A DNA stretch of 64,000 nucleotides from Saccharothrix sp. ALI-22-I (GCF_001984175.1 NZ_MTQP01000061.1:1-64000), one strand, 5' to 3'; shown: positions 45,357-54,859, counted from the first letter of the stretch. Numbers and translations are program-made. The notes: a model not told the origin generated them from the letters alone.

Positions 45357-46388
45357 ATGACAACCGGTCGTATGGCAACCCGCATCGCGGTCGTGGTCGC
45401 GCTCGTCGTCACGGTGGTGGCGGTCGATCCCGCGATGTCCGGCGCCTGCGCCTGCGGGGCGTTCGTCGCCAACGACAAGCTGCGCGCGCAGCAGGAGACC
45501 GCGCTGGTGGAGTTGACCGGCCGCACCGAGTCGATCACCCTCTCGGTGCAGGCGCGTTCCGAGGCGACCCAGGCGGCGTTCCTGATGCCGGTTCCCGCGC
45601 GCGCCCGGTTCGAGGTGGCCGAGGGGGAACTGTTCACCGAACTGGACCGGATCAGCCGCCCGGACGTCGAGGTGCGGCGCGTGACGGTGGACGGTGACGG
45701 CGCGGGCGCTCCCCCGCAGTCCGATCGCGGCGCCACCGTCGTCGACCACGTCGAGATCGGACCCTACGAGGTCGCCCAACTCGCCGGCACCGACGCCACC
45801 GCCGTGACGCACTGGTTGGGCGACAACGACTTCACCCTGCCCACCGCTCTCGAAGGCGCGCTCGGACCGTACCTCGCGGAGGGCTGGCTCGTCGTCGCGG
45901 TGCGCCTGGCCCCGACCTCCGGCAGCCTCTCCGCCGGGCTGCCGCCGATGCGGCTGGCGTTCGAGACCGACACGCCGGTCTACCCCATGCGCCTGTCGGC
46001 CACGGCCGAGGGCAGGCAGCCGCTGCGCCTGTACGTGCTGGCCGACCACCGGATGGACATCAGCAACCCGGCGCCCGACGGCAGCGCGCCCGACCTGACG
46101 TTCGCGGGCCAGGTGAAGCCGGACCCGCAATACCCGACGCTGTCGGCGGCGTTGAGCGGCCCGCGTTTCCTGACCCGTTACGACGGGGAGTTCAGGCCGG
46201 CGCAGATCACCGACGACATCCGCTTCACCCGTTCCGCGACCGACGAGCCGCACCGCGCGGTCGTGATCGTCAAGGAGTACGTCCGCTCGCCGTGGCCGAT
46301 GCCCGCGGTGCCGCTGATCCTCCTGGTCCTGGCCCTGGCCGCCGGCGCCGTCGTGATCGTGCGTCGCCGCCGGTCGGCCAAAGCCTGA
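45357..46388 (+). CDS. DUF2330 membrane-anchored protein
   Basis: 343 residues, ATG at 45357 (a second in-frame ATG follows at codon 6). A signal segment (IAVVVALVVTVVAVDPAMSG) is followed by CACGAFVAN, the cysteine-containing start typical of DUF2330. A long extracytoplasmic beta-rich domain follows with ALVELTGRTESITLSVQA and AFLMPVPARARFEVAEG, then a single C-terminal transmembrane helix (about 318-336, VPLILLVLALAAGAVVIV) and RRRRSAKA as a stop-transfer tail. The function of this family is not established. The adjacent RDD protein 76 bp downstream on the same strand may be cotranscribed. Confidence 0.85.
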   Translation: MTTGRMATRIAVVVALVVTVVAVDPAMSGACACGAFVANDKLRAQQETALVELTGRTESITLSVQARSEATQAAFLMPVPARARFEVAEGELFTELDRISRPDVEVRRVTVDGDGAGAPPQSDRGATVVDHVEIGPYEVAQLAGTDATAVTHWLGDNDFTLPTALEGALGPYLAEGWLVVAVRLAPTSGSLSAGLPPMRLAFETDTPVYPMRLSATAEGRQPLRLYVLADHRMDISNPAPDGSAPDLTFAGQVKPDPQYPTLSAALSGPRFLTRYDGEFRPAQITDDIRFTRSATDEPHRAVVIVKEYVRSPWPMPAVPLILLVLALAAGAVVIVRRRRSAKA

Positions 46389-46464
46389 CAGTGTGTCCCT
46401 GAAGGACCGTCGCCCGACCACGCGCCGGAGCTGGACCATGCCGACAACACAACAGGAGAGTGCT

Positions 46465-47022
46465 GTGACAGTCCCCAGGACGGACCGACCGTCGACCCGG
46501 CTGGAGATCGCCAAGGAGCACGCGGAGCACGTGCTCGGACGGCGAACCGCCCAACGGCTCGCGGCGTTCGACAACGGGACCCTGTACGTCCAGGCCGGTG
46601 ACGGAGCGCAGTTCCTGACGTGGCTGGTCGACTTCGTGGTGTTCATGCTGGGTGTCGGGCTGGGTTTCGTCGTCATGTCGGTCGTGTACGTCCAAACAGG
46701 ATTCTCCGACGGAACCCTCACCCTGCTGATGCTCTCGTGGTTGTTCACGGTGCCGTTGCTGTACGGCCTGTGCTACGGCAACGGCCGCGCACTCGGCGCG
46801 GTCCTCACCGGCACGCGGCTCGTACGGATCAAGGACGGTGGTCGAGTCGGCGGCAAGGCGTGCTGGGCCATGCTGGTCAGAACTCTGCTCCTCCCGTTGC
46901 TGCTCATCGCGGTGGTGGTAGGCGCGCTCGGTGGTGTCGGGAGTTCACCGAGCGGTTCGCCCGCCAGGACCAGCATCGACGTCGACGCCACTCGGCGGCT
47001 CCACGCCGCGGGCATCCGGTGA
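46465..47022 (+). CDS. RDD family membrane protein
   Basis: 185 residues from GTG at 46465, picked for the GGAG 7 nt upstream; ATG at 46438 is a weaker alternative. Three hydrophobic segments (FLTWLVDFVVFMLGVGLGFV with the family Asp, LTLLMLSWLFTVPLLYGLCY, LLLPLLLIAVVVGALGG) and TGTRLVRIKDGGRVG between the last two match the RDD fold. RDD proteins are small membrane proteins, some acting in ion transport. The specific role here is unknown. Confidence 0.8.
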   Translation: MTVPRTDRPSTRLEIAKEHAEHVLGRRTAQRLAAFDNGTLYVQAGDGAQFLTWLVDFVVFMLGVGLGFVVMSVVYVQTGFSDGTLTLLMLSWLFTVPLLYGLCYGNGRALGAVLTGTRLVRIKDGGRVGGKACWAMLVRTLLLPLLLIAVVVGALGGVGSSPSGSPARTSIDVDATRRLHAAGIR

Positions 47023-47040
47023 ACCACCGCAAGGTATTCC

Positions 47041-47080
47041 TTGACGCGAATATTCTGATGGGTGAATACTTCGATCCGTG
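47041..47080 (+). promoter_or_regulatory. Promoter of a probable leaderless ArsR gene
   Basis: TTGACG (47041-47046), 18 bp spacer, AATACT (47065-47070), then GTG at 47078, so transcription would start at or next to the start codon. The repeated GAATATTC and GAATACTTC around the -10 could be the autoregulatory operator. Confidence 0.5.
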
Positions 47081-47431
47081 GACCGGATCGCATCAGCACT
47101 GGGTGACGCCGCACGGTGGCGCATCGTGGAGCTCCTCGCCGAGCGGCCCCGGCCTGTCGGTGAACTGGCCGAGCTGACCGGGCTGCGGCAGCCGCAGACC
47201 ACCAAACACCTCCAGGCCCTCGCCCGCGCCGGCCTCGTCACCGTCTTCCCACTCGGCCAACGTCGCGTCTACGCGGTCGAAACCGCGCCGCTGGCGGCTC
47301 TCGTGGACCGGTTGCGGGAACTGGTCGAGACCGCCGAGGCGCACGACGGCGAGCGAGACGTCATCGCGCGGTACCGCGCTGCCATCGAAGCGGAATCCGC
47401 GGTCGCGGACCGGGAACGCCGATCCACGTGA
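47078..47431 (+). CDS. ArsR-family transcriptional regulator
   Basis: 117 residues with a winged helix: LGDAARWRIVELLAERPRPV, GELAELTGLRQPQTTKHLQA as the recognition helix-turn-helix, and LVTVFPLGQRRVYAVE as the wing. The C-terminal part is helical and charged. There is no metal-binding CxC pair, so it is probably not a metal sensor; it resembles the ArsR regulators paired with SRPBCC or RibD-like genes. GTG at 47078 lies 8 bp after a good -10, with no ribosome binding site. Its stop is followed at once by a truncated RibD/DHFR-like gene. Confidence 0.88.
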   Translation: MDRIASALGDAARWRIVELLAERPRPVGELAELTGLRQPQTTKHLQALARAGLVTVFPLGQRRVYAVETAPLAALVDRLRELVETAEAHDGERDVIARYRAAIEAESAVADRERRST

Positions 47432-47432
47432 T

Positions 47433-47783
47433 CGCGGCTACGCGAAGTGGCTGATCGACACGGAAAAGGTGGTCCTCTCGACCACCTTGACCGAGGCGCC
47501 GTGGGAACACACCCGCGTGGTGAACGCCCCCGCCGCCGACGTCGTCGCCGACCTCAAGACCACCGGCGAGGGCGACATCCTGGTCAACAGCAGCGCCGGC
47601 ATCATCAAGGCGCTGCTGTCGGCGGACCTGCTCGACCGGCTGTACCTCATGAGCTGCCCCGAGATCGCCGGGGGCGGGCAGCGGCTGTTCGACGACGGCC
47701 TGCCGGCTACGAAGTGGACGCTCACGCACCAGGAGACCGGCAAGCTCGGCGAGATCGCCCTGGTCTACGACCGCGCACGCTGA
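47433..47783 (+). pseudogene. RibD/dihydrofolate-reductase-fold protein, N-terminally truncated
   Basis: About 115 codons. GYAKWLIDTEKVVLSTTL, GEGDILVNSSAGIIKALL, DRLYLMSCPEIAGGGQRLF and WTLTHQETGKLGEIALVY make the second half of the RibD C-terminal/DHFR-like fold common beside ArsR regulators. The first 70-80 residues, with the nucleotide-binding start, are missing and the frame joins the ArsR 3' end. A short product could start at a GTG (47469), but it would not be a complete domain. Confidence 0.65.
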
Positions 47784-47810
47784 TGGCCGCGTTAACGCCG
47801 GTTCGTCGTT

Positions 47811-49313
47811 CTACCGCCCCCTGGAGTCGGCTGAGCCGGACATGCTGCGGGCCTCGGCTGCGGACCATTCGCCGCCGTCACCCGACGGCGTGAACCGGCG
47901 GGGCTCGTGGGTGGAGTGGATCAGTGCCCGCATGGCGGCGATGTCGGGCAGGTCCGCACCCAGCGTGCGGGCCTGGACGAGCACGTTGCCGAGAGCGGCC
48001 GCCTCGACCGGCCCGGCCAGGACCGGGACGCCGCAGGCGTCGGCGGTCAGCTGGCACAGCAGGTCGTTGCGCGCGCCGCCGCCGACGACGTGCACCACGT
48101 CGACCGGTCGTCCCGACAGCACCGCGGCCTGCCGGACGGTGCGGCGGTACGCCAGGGCGAGGCTGTCCAGGATGCAGCGAACGATCTCCGCCGGTGTGGC
48201 GGGAGGGTGCTGCCCGGTGTCACGGCAGGCGTTCTCGATGCGGGCGACCATGTCTCCGGGCGGGAGGAACACCGGCGCGTCGATGTCCACCACGGCGCGC
48301 AGCCGAGGCATCGCGGCCGCCTGGGCGAGCAGGCTCGCCAGATCCGCCGGCGCCCCGCGGGCCTTCCACGTGCGCAGCGTCTCCGACAGCACCCACAGCC
48401 CCATCACGTTGCGGAGGAAGCGGATGCCGCCGTCGACACCGCCTTCGTTGGTGAAGTTGGCCGCCATCGCGTCGGCGGACAGCACCGGCTCGTCCAGCTC
48501 CACCCCCACGAGCGACCACGTGCCCGACGAGATGTAGGCGAAGTTGGTCCCCGGCTCCGCAGGCACGCCGACGACGGCCGACGCGGTGTCGTGCGAGCCG
48601 ACCGCGACCACCGGCAACCGCGGTACCGACAGGTCGTCCGCGACTTCGGGCACCAACGTGCCGATGACCTGTCCCGGCGACCGCAGCGGCGGCAGCAGGC
48701 GGGCCGGGATGCCGACCTTGCCGGCGAGGTCGGTGGCCCACGTGCGGGCGCACACGTCGTAGAGCTGGGTGGTGGACGCGTTGGTGTGCTCGGCGCCGAC
48801 GACGCCGGTGAGCCAGTAGGCGATCAGGTCGGGGATCAGCAGCGCGGTCTCGGCGCAGCCCAGCCGGGGACCACCCACCTCGGTCGCGAGCTGGTACAGG
48901 GTGTTGAACGGCAACTGCTGGAGACCGGTCACGTTGTACAGCTCGTCATCCGGCACGATCGCGCGCACCCGCTGGATCGCGTCGGCCGTGCGCGCGTCGC
49001 GGTAGTGCACGGGGTTTCCCAGCAACGCGCCGTCCCCGTCGAGCAATCCGTAGTCGACGGCCCAGGAGTCGATGCCGATCCCCGCGATCGGGGCGGCCCG
49101 GTCGGCCGCCCCGATCCCGGCCAGGGTTTCCCGGTAGATGCCCAGGATGTCCCAGTGCAGCGTCGACCCGCCGGGGCGCGCGACGCGGACCGGACCGTTG
49201 GGAAACCGGTGCACCTCGTCCAGCGCGAGGTGCCCGGCTCCCACCGTGCCGACCATCACCCGGCCGCTGGTGGCACCCAGGTCGACAGCGGCCACACGCA
49301 GGTCGGCACTCAC
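47811..49313 (-). CDS. rhaB: L-rhamnulokinase
   Basis: 500-residue FGGY-family kinase that phosphorylates L-rhamnulose at O1. The N-terminal ATPase fold begins VAAVDLGATSGRVMVG, substrate-side residues lie in GIDSWAVDYGLLD, GSHDTASAV is the second-domain phosphate loop, and HVVGGGARNDLLCQL is the adenosine motif. The length is normal for RhaB. GTG at 49313 overlaps the stop of the upstream aldolase/dehydrogenase by 4 bp (GTGA). It is the last gene of the rhamnose operon. Confidence 0.92.
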   Translation of the reverse strand: MSADLRVAAVDLGATSGRVMVGTVGAGHLALDEVHRFPNGPVRVARPGGSTLHWDILGIYRETLAGIGAADRAAPIAGIGIDSWAVDYGLLDGDGALLGNPVHYRDARTADAIQRVRAIVPDDELYNVTGLQQLPFNTLYQLATEVGGPRLGCAETALLIPDLIAYWLTGVVGAEHTNASTTQLYDVCARTWATDLAGKVGIPARLLPPLRSPGQVIGTLVPEVADDLSVPRLPVVAVGSHDTASAVVGVPAEPGTNFAYISSGTWSLVGVELDEPVLSADAMAANFTNEGGVDGGIRFLRNVMGLWVLSETLRTWKARGAPADLASLLAQAAAMPRLRAVVDIDAPVFLPPGDMVARIENACRDTGQHPPATPAEIVRCILDSLALAYRRTVRQAAVLSGRPVDVVHVVGGGARNDLLCQLTADACGVPVLAGPVEAAALGNVLVQARTLGADLPDIAAMRALIHSTHEPRRFTPSGDGGEWSAAEARSMSGSADSRGR

Positions 49314-51346
49314 CGGAGGAATCCCGCGGCGACGCCTGCGTCGACGGGGATGTGCACGCCGGTCGTGTGGCTGAGTTCGTCCGTGGTGAGGACGAACACC
49401 GCGGCGGCCACGTTCTCGGGCAGCACCTCCCGCTTGAGCAGGGTGCGCTGCGCGTAGAACTTGCCGAGTTCGGACTCCGGCACGCCGTAGACGGCGGCCC
49501 GCTGCGCGCCCCAGCCCTTGGCGAAGATGCCGGAGCCGCGGACCACGCCGTCGGGGTTGACGCCGTTGACCCGGATGCCGTGCTCGCCGAGTTCCGCGGC
49601 CAGCAACCGCACCTGGTGCGCCTGGTCGGCCTTGGCCGCGCCGTAGGCGACGTTGTTGGGCCCGGCGAACACCGAGTTCTTCGACGAGATGTAGACGATG
49701 TCACCGCCGAAGCCCTGGTCGATCATCGCCTTCGCGGCGGCCCGCGAGACCAGGAAGGAGCCCTTGGCCATCACGTCGTGCTGCAGGTCCCAGTCGCGCT
49801 CGGTCGTCTCCAACAGCGACTTGGAGATCGACAGGCCGGCGTTGTTCACCACCAGGTCGACCCCGCCGAAGGCGAGCGCCGCCGCGTCCACCGCGGCTTG
49901 GACGGCGTCGGCGTCGGTGACGTCGGAGGTGACCGCGATCGCCCGGTCGCTGCCGCCGATCCCCTCGGCCACCGCCGTCGCGGCGGTCGTGTCGAGGTCC
50001 GCGACCACCACGCAGGCGCCTTCCGCGCCCAACCGCTCCGCGATGGCCTTGCCGATACCCGAACCGGCGCCGGTGACCAGCGCGACGCGGCCGGCCAGCG
50101 GCTTGGGCTTGGGCATCCGCTGGAGCTTGGCCTCTTCCAGCGCCCAGTACTCGATGCGGAACTTCTCGCTCTCCGCGATGGGCGCGTAGGTCGAGACCGC
50201 TTCGGCGCCACGCATCACGTTGATGGCGTTGACGTAGAACTCGCCCGCCACCCGCGCGGTCTGCTTGTCCTTGCCGAACGAGAACATGCCCACGCCCGGC
50301 ACCAGCACGATCGCCGGGTCGGCGCCGCGCATCGGCGGGCTGTCCGGGGTGGCGTGCCGCTCGTAGTAGGCGGCGTACTCGGTCCGGTAGGCCTGGTGCA
50401 GTTCCTTGAGCCTGGCCACGACCTCCTCGATCGGCGTCGACGGGGGCAGGTCCACCACGAGCGGGCGGACCTTGGTGCGCAGGAAGTGGTCCGGGCACGA
50501 GGTGCCCAGCGCCGCCAGCGGCAGCAGCTTCTCGCTCGCGCAGAAGTCGAGCACCACGCCGGTGTCGGTGTAGTGGCCGACCTGCCGGTGGTCGGTGGAC
50601 GCCAGGCCGCGGACGACCGGTGCCAGCGCGGCGGCCCTGGCGCGCCGCTCCTCGACCGGCAGCGGCTCGTAACCGGGCACGACCGCACCGAACGGGTCGG
50701 CCTTGCCGCGTTCGGCGATGAACCGCTCGGCCGTGCGGATGATGTCGAGCGAGTTGCGCTCGCACTCCTCGGACGTCGCGCCCCACGCGGTGATGCCGTG
50801 CCCGCCCAGGATCACGCCGATGGCCTGCGGGTTGGCCTGCTTCACCGCGGCGATGTCCAGGCCGAGCTGGAAGCCGGGCCGGCGCCAGTCCACCCAGGCC
50901 ACCCGGTCGCCGAAGCACTCCTTCGTCAGCGCCTGGCCGTCCGCGGCGGTGGCCAGGGCGATACCGGAGTCGGGGTGCAGGTGGTCGACGTGCGCGGCGT
51001 CGACCAGGCCGTGCATGGCGGTGTCGATGGACGGCGCCGCACCGCCCCTGCCGTGCAGGCAGTAGTCGAACGCGGCCACCATCTCGTCCTCGCGGTCCAC
51101 GCCGGGGTAGACGTCGACGAGCGCCCGGAGGCGGTCCAGCCGCAGCACGGCCAGGCCCGCCTCGGTCAGGGTGCCGAGGTCTCCCCCGGAGCCCTTGACC
51201 CACAGCAGGTCGGTCTCCTCCCCCGTCACCGGGTCCAGCGCGGCGGCCTTGGCGGAGGTGTTGCCCCCGGCGTAGTTGGTGTTGCGCGGGTCCGCGCCGA
51301 GCGCGTTGCTGCGCGCGATGAGGTCGGCGACGGTATCGATGGTCAT
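49310..51346 (-). CDS. rhaEW: Bifunctional rhamnulose-1-phosphate aldolase/lactaldehyde dehydrogenase
   Basis: 678 residues in two domains. Residues about 1-400 are a class II aldolase: NYAGGNTSAK near the start, HVDHLHPDSGIA with zinc-ligand His, and HGITAWG further on. Residues about 415-678 are an SDR: ALVTGAGSGIGKAIAERLG, NNAGLSISKSL and YGAAKADQAHQV with catalytic Tyr and Lys. The aldolase cleaves rhamnulose-1-phosphate to DHAP and lactaldehyde, and the dehydrogenase half oxidises lactaldehyde. ATG at 51346 is preferred, with GAGGG 11 nt upstream; a TTG 36 bp earlier is possible. It follows the isomerase by about 40 bp and overlaps rhaB. Confidence 0.92.
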   Translation of the reverse strand: MTIDTVADLIARSNALGADPRNTNYAGGNTSAKAAALDPVTGEETDLLWVKGSGGDLGTLTEAGLAVLRLDRLRALVDVYPGVDREDEMVAAFDYCLHGRGGAAPSIDTAMHGLVDAAHVDHLHPDSGIALATAADGQALTKECFGDRVAWVDWRRPGFQLGLDIAAVKQANPQAIGVILGGHGITAWGATSEECERNSLDIIRTAERFIAERGKADPFGAVVPGYEPLPVEERRARAAALAPVVRGLASTDHRQVGHYTDTGVVLDFCASEKLLPLAALGTSCPDHFLRTKVRPLVVDLPPSTPIEEVVARLKELHQAYRTEYAAYYERHATPDSPPMRGADPAIVLVPGVGMFSFGKDKQTARVAGEFYVNAINVMRGAEAVSTYAPIAESEKFRIEYWALEEAKLQRMPKPKPLAGRVALVTGAGSGIGKAIAERLGAEGACVVVADLDTTAATAVAEGIGGSDRAIAVTSDVTDADAVQAAVDAAALAFGGVDLVVNNAGLSISKSLLETTERDWDLQHDVMAKGSFLVSRAAAKAMIDQGFGGDIVYISSKNSVFAGPNNVAYGAAKADQAHQVRLLAAELGEHGIRVNGVNPDGVVRGSGIFAKGWGAQRAAVYGVPESELGKFYAQRTLLKREVLPENVAAAVFVLTTDELSHTTGVHIPVDAGVAAGFLR

Positions 51347-51385
51347 CTCCGTGGTGTCCCTCGGTTCGTTCTTCGGCGCCAACGC

Positions 51386-52561
51386 TCAGGCGCCCCAGCC
51401 GGCCTGCGGCCCGTGTGCCCGCTCGGCCTCGATCTGCTTCTGGTACCCGCTGCGGCGGTACGCGGCGACCGGGTCGGGGTCCAGCCCCGCCTCTTCCCGG
51501 ACCTCGGCCAGCAGCGGCCGCACGTCGGTGTTGAAGGCGTCCATCAGCACCGCGTTGGCACCCAGGACGTCACCCTCCTGCTGTGCGGTCCGCAGTGCCT
51601 CGCGGTCCACCAGGAGCGCCTTGGCGGTGGCCTCCTGGACGTTCATCACCGAGCGGATGACCGCCGGGATCTTCGCCTCGATGTTGTGGCACTGGTCGAG
51701 CATGAAGTTGATGCCGTACGCCGGGTCCAACGCGTCCGCCCGGACGATCTCGTTCATGATCCGGAACAGCTGGAACGGGTCGGCCGCGCCCGCCATCAGG
51801 TCGTCGTCGGCGTAGAAGCGGGAGTTGAAGTCGAACGCGCCCAGCTTGTCCTGCCGCAACAGGAACGCGACGATGAACTCGATGTTGGTGCCGGGGGCGT
51901 GGTGCCCGGTGTCGATGACCACGGTCGCCCGCGGCCCCAGTTCCAGGCAGTGCGCGTAGGCGGTGCCCCAGTCCGGGACGTCGGTGGCGTAGAAAGCCGG
52001 TTCGAACAGCTTGTACTCCAACAGCATCCGCTGGCCCTCGCCCAACCGCGCGTAGGTCTCGCGCAACGCCTCGGCGAGCCGGTCCTGCCGGTCGCGCAGG
52101 TCGTCCTGGCCGGGGTAGTTGAGCCCGTCGGCGAACCACAGCTTGAGGTCGCGCGACCCGGTGGCGTCCATGATGCCGATCGCTTCGAGCAGGTGGTCGG
52201 TCGCCTTGCGGCGGACGCCGGGGTCCGGGTTCGTCACCGAACCGAGCTTGTAGTCGTCGTCCTGGAAGACGTTGGTGTTGATCGCGCCGAGCCCGACCCC
52301 GAGGTCGGCGGCGTGGCGCGACAGGGCGGCGTAGTCGTCCACCTTGTCCCACGGGATGTGCAGCGAGACCGTCGGCGCCACGCCGGTGAACCGGTGGACC
52401 GTCGCGGCGTCCGCGATCTTCTCCTCGGGGGTGCGCGGAACACCGGCTTGGGCGAACACCTTGAAGCGGGTACCGGAGTTGCCGTACCCCCACGAAGGCG
52501 TCTCGATCCGCTGGTTGCGCAGAGCTTGCTTCACGGCCTTCACGTCAGGCACGTCGATCAC
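51386..52561 (-). CDS. rhaI: L-rhamnose isomerase
   Basis: 391-residue TIM-barrel isomerase of the RhaI type, converting L-rhamnose to L-rhamnulose. Metal and substrate residues lie in SLHIPWDKVDDY (His), LKLWFADGLNYPGQ, MLLEYKLFEPAFY (Glu), VVIDTGHHAPGTN (Asp, His) and GAFDFNSRFYADDD (two Asp). The GTG at 52561 gives AGGAG at only 2 nt, so the GTG three codons later is an alternative start. A stem-loop separates it from the binding-protein gene upstream. Confidence 0.92.
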   Translation of the reverse strand: MIDVPDVKAVKQALRNQRIETPSWGYGNSGTRFKVFAQAGVPRTPEEKIADAATVHRFTGVAPTVSLHIPWDKVDDYAALSRHAADLGVGLGAINTNVFQDDDYKLGSVTNPDPGVRRKATDHLLEAIGIMDATGSRDLKLWFADGLNYPGQDDLRDRQDRLAEALRETYARLGEGQRMLLEYKLFEPAFYATDVPDWGTAYAHCLELGPRATVVIDTGHHAPGTNIEFIVAFLLRQDKLGAFDFNSRFYADDDLMAGAADPFQLFRIMNEIVRADALDPAYGINFMLDQCHNIEAKIPAVIRSVMNVQEATAKALLVDREALRTAQQEGDVLGANAVLMDAFNTDVRPLLAEVREEAGLDPDPVAAYRRSGYQKQIEAERAHGPQAGWGA

Positions 52562-52593
52562 ATCTCCTCAGCTGGCCCTTTTCGGGGGCGGGC

Positions 52594-52629
52594 ACCCCGG
52601 TGCCGGCGTCACGCGCACGGCACCGGGGT
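52594..52629 (-). terminator. Intergenic stem-loop between the binding protein and isomerase genes
   Basis: ACCCCGGTGCCG (52594-52605) pairs with CGGCACCGGGGT (52618-52629), loop 12. It has no T tract, so it could act as a transcript stabiliser or partial terminator that raises binding-protein expression over downstream genes. Confidence 0.55.
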
Positions 52630-52652
52630 ACGACAGGCGACCCGGTCTCGGG

Positions 52653-53747
52653 TCAGAAATCGAACTGGTCGATGTTGCCCGAGTCGAACACCGTCGGCGG
52701 GCCGAGCACGATCACGCCGTCCTTGCCGATGGTGTAGTCGCCGAGCTTGCCCGCGGTGAACCTCTCACCCTCGGCGCCGGTGATCCGGCCCGACGCCAGG
52801 GACGCGCCCACGTGGGCCGCCAGGTAGCCGAGGTCGGCCGGGTTCCACAGCGCGAACGCCTTGACCGTGCCGTCCTTGACGAACGCCCGCATCTGGTTCG
52901 GCGTGCCGAGGCCGGTCAGCGCGACCTTGCCCTTGAACTCCGAGCCGGACAGGTACCGGGCGGCGGCGGCGACACCGACCGTGGTGGGCGAGATGATGCC
53001 CTTCAGGTCCGGGTAGGAGCGCAGCAGGCCCTGGGTCTCCTGGAACGACTTCTGGTCGTCGTCGTTGCCGTAGGCGGTGGTCACCAGCTCGATCTTGCTG
53101 TACTCGGGCTTGGTCAGCTCCTTCTTCATCAGCTCGATCCAGGCGTTCTGGTTCGTCGCGTTGGGGGTCGCGGAGAGGACGGCGATCTTGCCCTCGCCAC
53201 CGATCTGCTCGGAGATCAGCTTGACCTGGTTCTCGGCGATGCCCTCGGCGGTCGCCTGGTTGACGAACGCGTCGCGGCACTCCGGCTTGGTGTCGGAGTC
53301 GAAGGTGACCACCTTCGCCCCCGCCTTGCGGGCGTCGTTGAGCGCACCGCAGATGGCGTTCGGGTCGTTGGCCGACGTCACGATCACGTCGGTGCCCTGC
53401 TGCGACAGCGTGTTGATGTAGCTCACCTGCGAGGAGGCGTTGGCCTCCGACGGGCCGACTTCCTTGTACTCGCCCTTGAGCTCCTCCACTGCGGACTTGC
53501 CGCCGTTGTCGGAGACGGTGAAGTACGGGTTGTTGACCTGCTTGGGCAGGAAGGCGATCTTGAGGCCTTCCTTGATCGCAGCGTTCGGGTTCGCCTGGCC
53601 GGTCGCCTGACCGGTCGCGTCACCGGCGCTGTCCTCACCGCCGCGAGTGGTGCCACCGCACGCGGCAGTGGCCAGCACCGCGGTGAGCGCTGTGGCGATG
53701 ACACCGATGCGAAGGCTGCGCCGGAACGGGGAATTGCGCAGTGACAT
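52653..53747 (-). CDS. rhaS: Rhamnose ABC transporter substrate-binding lipoprotein
   Basis: 364 residues, ATG at 53747 with GGAAGGA upstream; the longer open frame runs into the permease region and is noncoding. The lipoprotein signal is RIGVIATALTAVLATAACGG with lipobox TAAC. The mature protein is a type I periplasmic-binding fold (LKIAFLPKQVNNPYFTV, GTDVIVTSANDP, KVVTFDSDT, GKIAVLSATPNATNQ, LKGIISPTTVG, VALTGLGTPNQM), as in RhaS and autoinducer-2 binding proteins. It is anchored outside the membrane and delivers sugar to the two permeases encoded upstream. Confidence 0.9.
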   Translation of the reverse strand: MSLRNSPFRRSLRIGVIATALTAVLATAACGGTTRGGEDSAGDATGQATGQANPNAAIKEGLKIAFLPKQVNNPYFTVSDNGGKSAVEELKGEYKEVGPSEANASSQVSYINTLSQQGTDVIVTSANDPNAICGALNDARKAGAKVVTFDSDTKPECRDAFVNQATAEGIAENQVKLISEQIGGEGKIAVLSATPNATNQNAWIELMKKELTKPEYSKIELVTTAYGNDDDQKSFQETQGLLRSYPDLKGIISPTTVGVAAAARYLSGSEFKGKVALTGLGTPNQMRAFVKDGTVKAFALWNPADLGYLAAHVGASLASGRITGAEGERFTAGKLGDYTIGKDGVIVLGPPTVFDSGNIDQFDF

Positions 53748-53812
53748 GGGATTTCCTTCCTGACCGGCCGTCCTGGAACAGGTGCGGCACGCGTGGAATG
53801 TGCGGGGCTTGG

Positions 53813-54859
53813 TCATCCCCGTTGATGTCGTCGTTGACGGAGCCACGAGCGGGCCATTCCCACGACGTTGGGCACGACCACCGAGGTGATCAGAAGAGCA
53901 CCGGTCACGACGTTCAGGGTGTCGGCCGGAACGTCGGCCAGTTGCAGGGCGTTGCGCAGGCTGCCCAGCAGCAGCACACCGGCGAGTACGCCGAGCAACG
54001 TCCCGCGTCCACCGAAGATGGACACACCGCCGAGCAGGACGGCGGCGACGACCGCCAGTTCGAGCCCGGAACCGTTGTCCGCACGGGCGCTGGCGTAGCG
54101 CAGCGTCCAGTAGACGCCCGCCAGTCCCGCGACCGCACCGGAGGCCACGAACAGCCAGAACTTGGCCCTGTTCACCGAGACACCGGCGAACGTCGCCGCC
54201 TCGGCGTTGTTGCCCATGGCGAACAGCGACCGGCCGAACGGCGTCCAGTGCAGCACCACGGCGAAGGCCACGGCCAACACCACGGCGATCAACACCGACC
54301 AGGGCACCGGGCTGCCGCCGATGGTGCTCGACGCGGCATCCGTCCACTGCCGGGGGAAGTCGGCGACCGCCTGGTCCCCCAGCACGACGAACGACAGGCC
54401 CCGGTACGCGGCGAGCGTGCCGATGGTGACGGCGAGCGAGGGCAGGCCGAACTTCGTCACGAACAGGCCGTTCACCATGCCCAGGACCGCGCCCAGCAGG
54501 ATCACGAGCACGACGATGAGCTCCAAGGGCAGTCCCGCCACCCACAGCTGGCCCATCACGGCGCTGCACAGGCCCAGCGTGCTCGCGACCGACAGGTCGA
54601 TCTCGCCGGTGATCACGATGAGCGTCATCGGCAGCGCGATCAGCGCGATCGCCACGATGTCCATCAACAGGAACTGGGTGTTGCGCGGACCGGCGAACCC
54701 GTCCACGGACGCTCCGGCACCCACTACGACGAGCGCCAGGACGATGACGACCCAGGTGTCCCACCGGGTGAACAAGGCCCGCCCCAGCGCGCCGGCCCGG
54801 CGTGCTCCAGGCTCCGGAGCGGGTGCTTCCGGGTGTGCGTACAGCGTGTCATGCGCCAT
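53813..54859 (-). CDS. rhaQ: Rhamnose ABC transporter permease 2
   Basis: 348 residues, about nine hydrophobic helices. GEIDLSVASTLGL and FGLPSLAVTIGTLAAYRGLSF are the conserved BPD_transp_2 segments, and FGGRGTLLGVLAGVLLLGSL is near the C-terminus. ATG at 54859 overlaps the end of the first permease by 11 bp. The two permeases form the membrane channel of the carbohydrate importer. Confidence 0.9.
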   Translation of the reverse strand: MAHDTLYAHPEAPAPEPGARRAGALGRALFTRWDTWVVIVLALVVVGAGASVDGFAGPRNTQFLLMDIVAIALIALPMTLIVITGEIDLSVASTLGLCSAVMGQLWVAGLPLELIVVLVILLGAVLGMVNGLFVTKFGLPSLAVTIGTLAAYRGLSFVVLGDQAVADFPRQWTDAASSTIGGSPVPWSVLIAVVLAVAFAVVLHWTPFGRSLFAMGNNAEAATFAGVSVNRAKFWLFVASGAVAGLAGVYWTLRYASARADNGSGLELAVVAAVLLGGVSIFGGRGTLLGVLAGVLLLGSLRNALQLADVPADTLNVVTGALLITSVVVPNVVGMARSWLRQRRHQRG

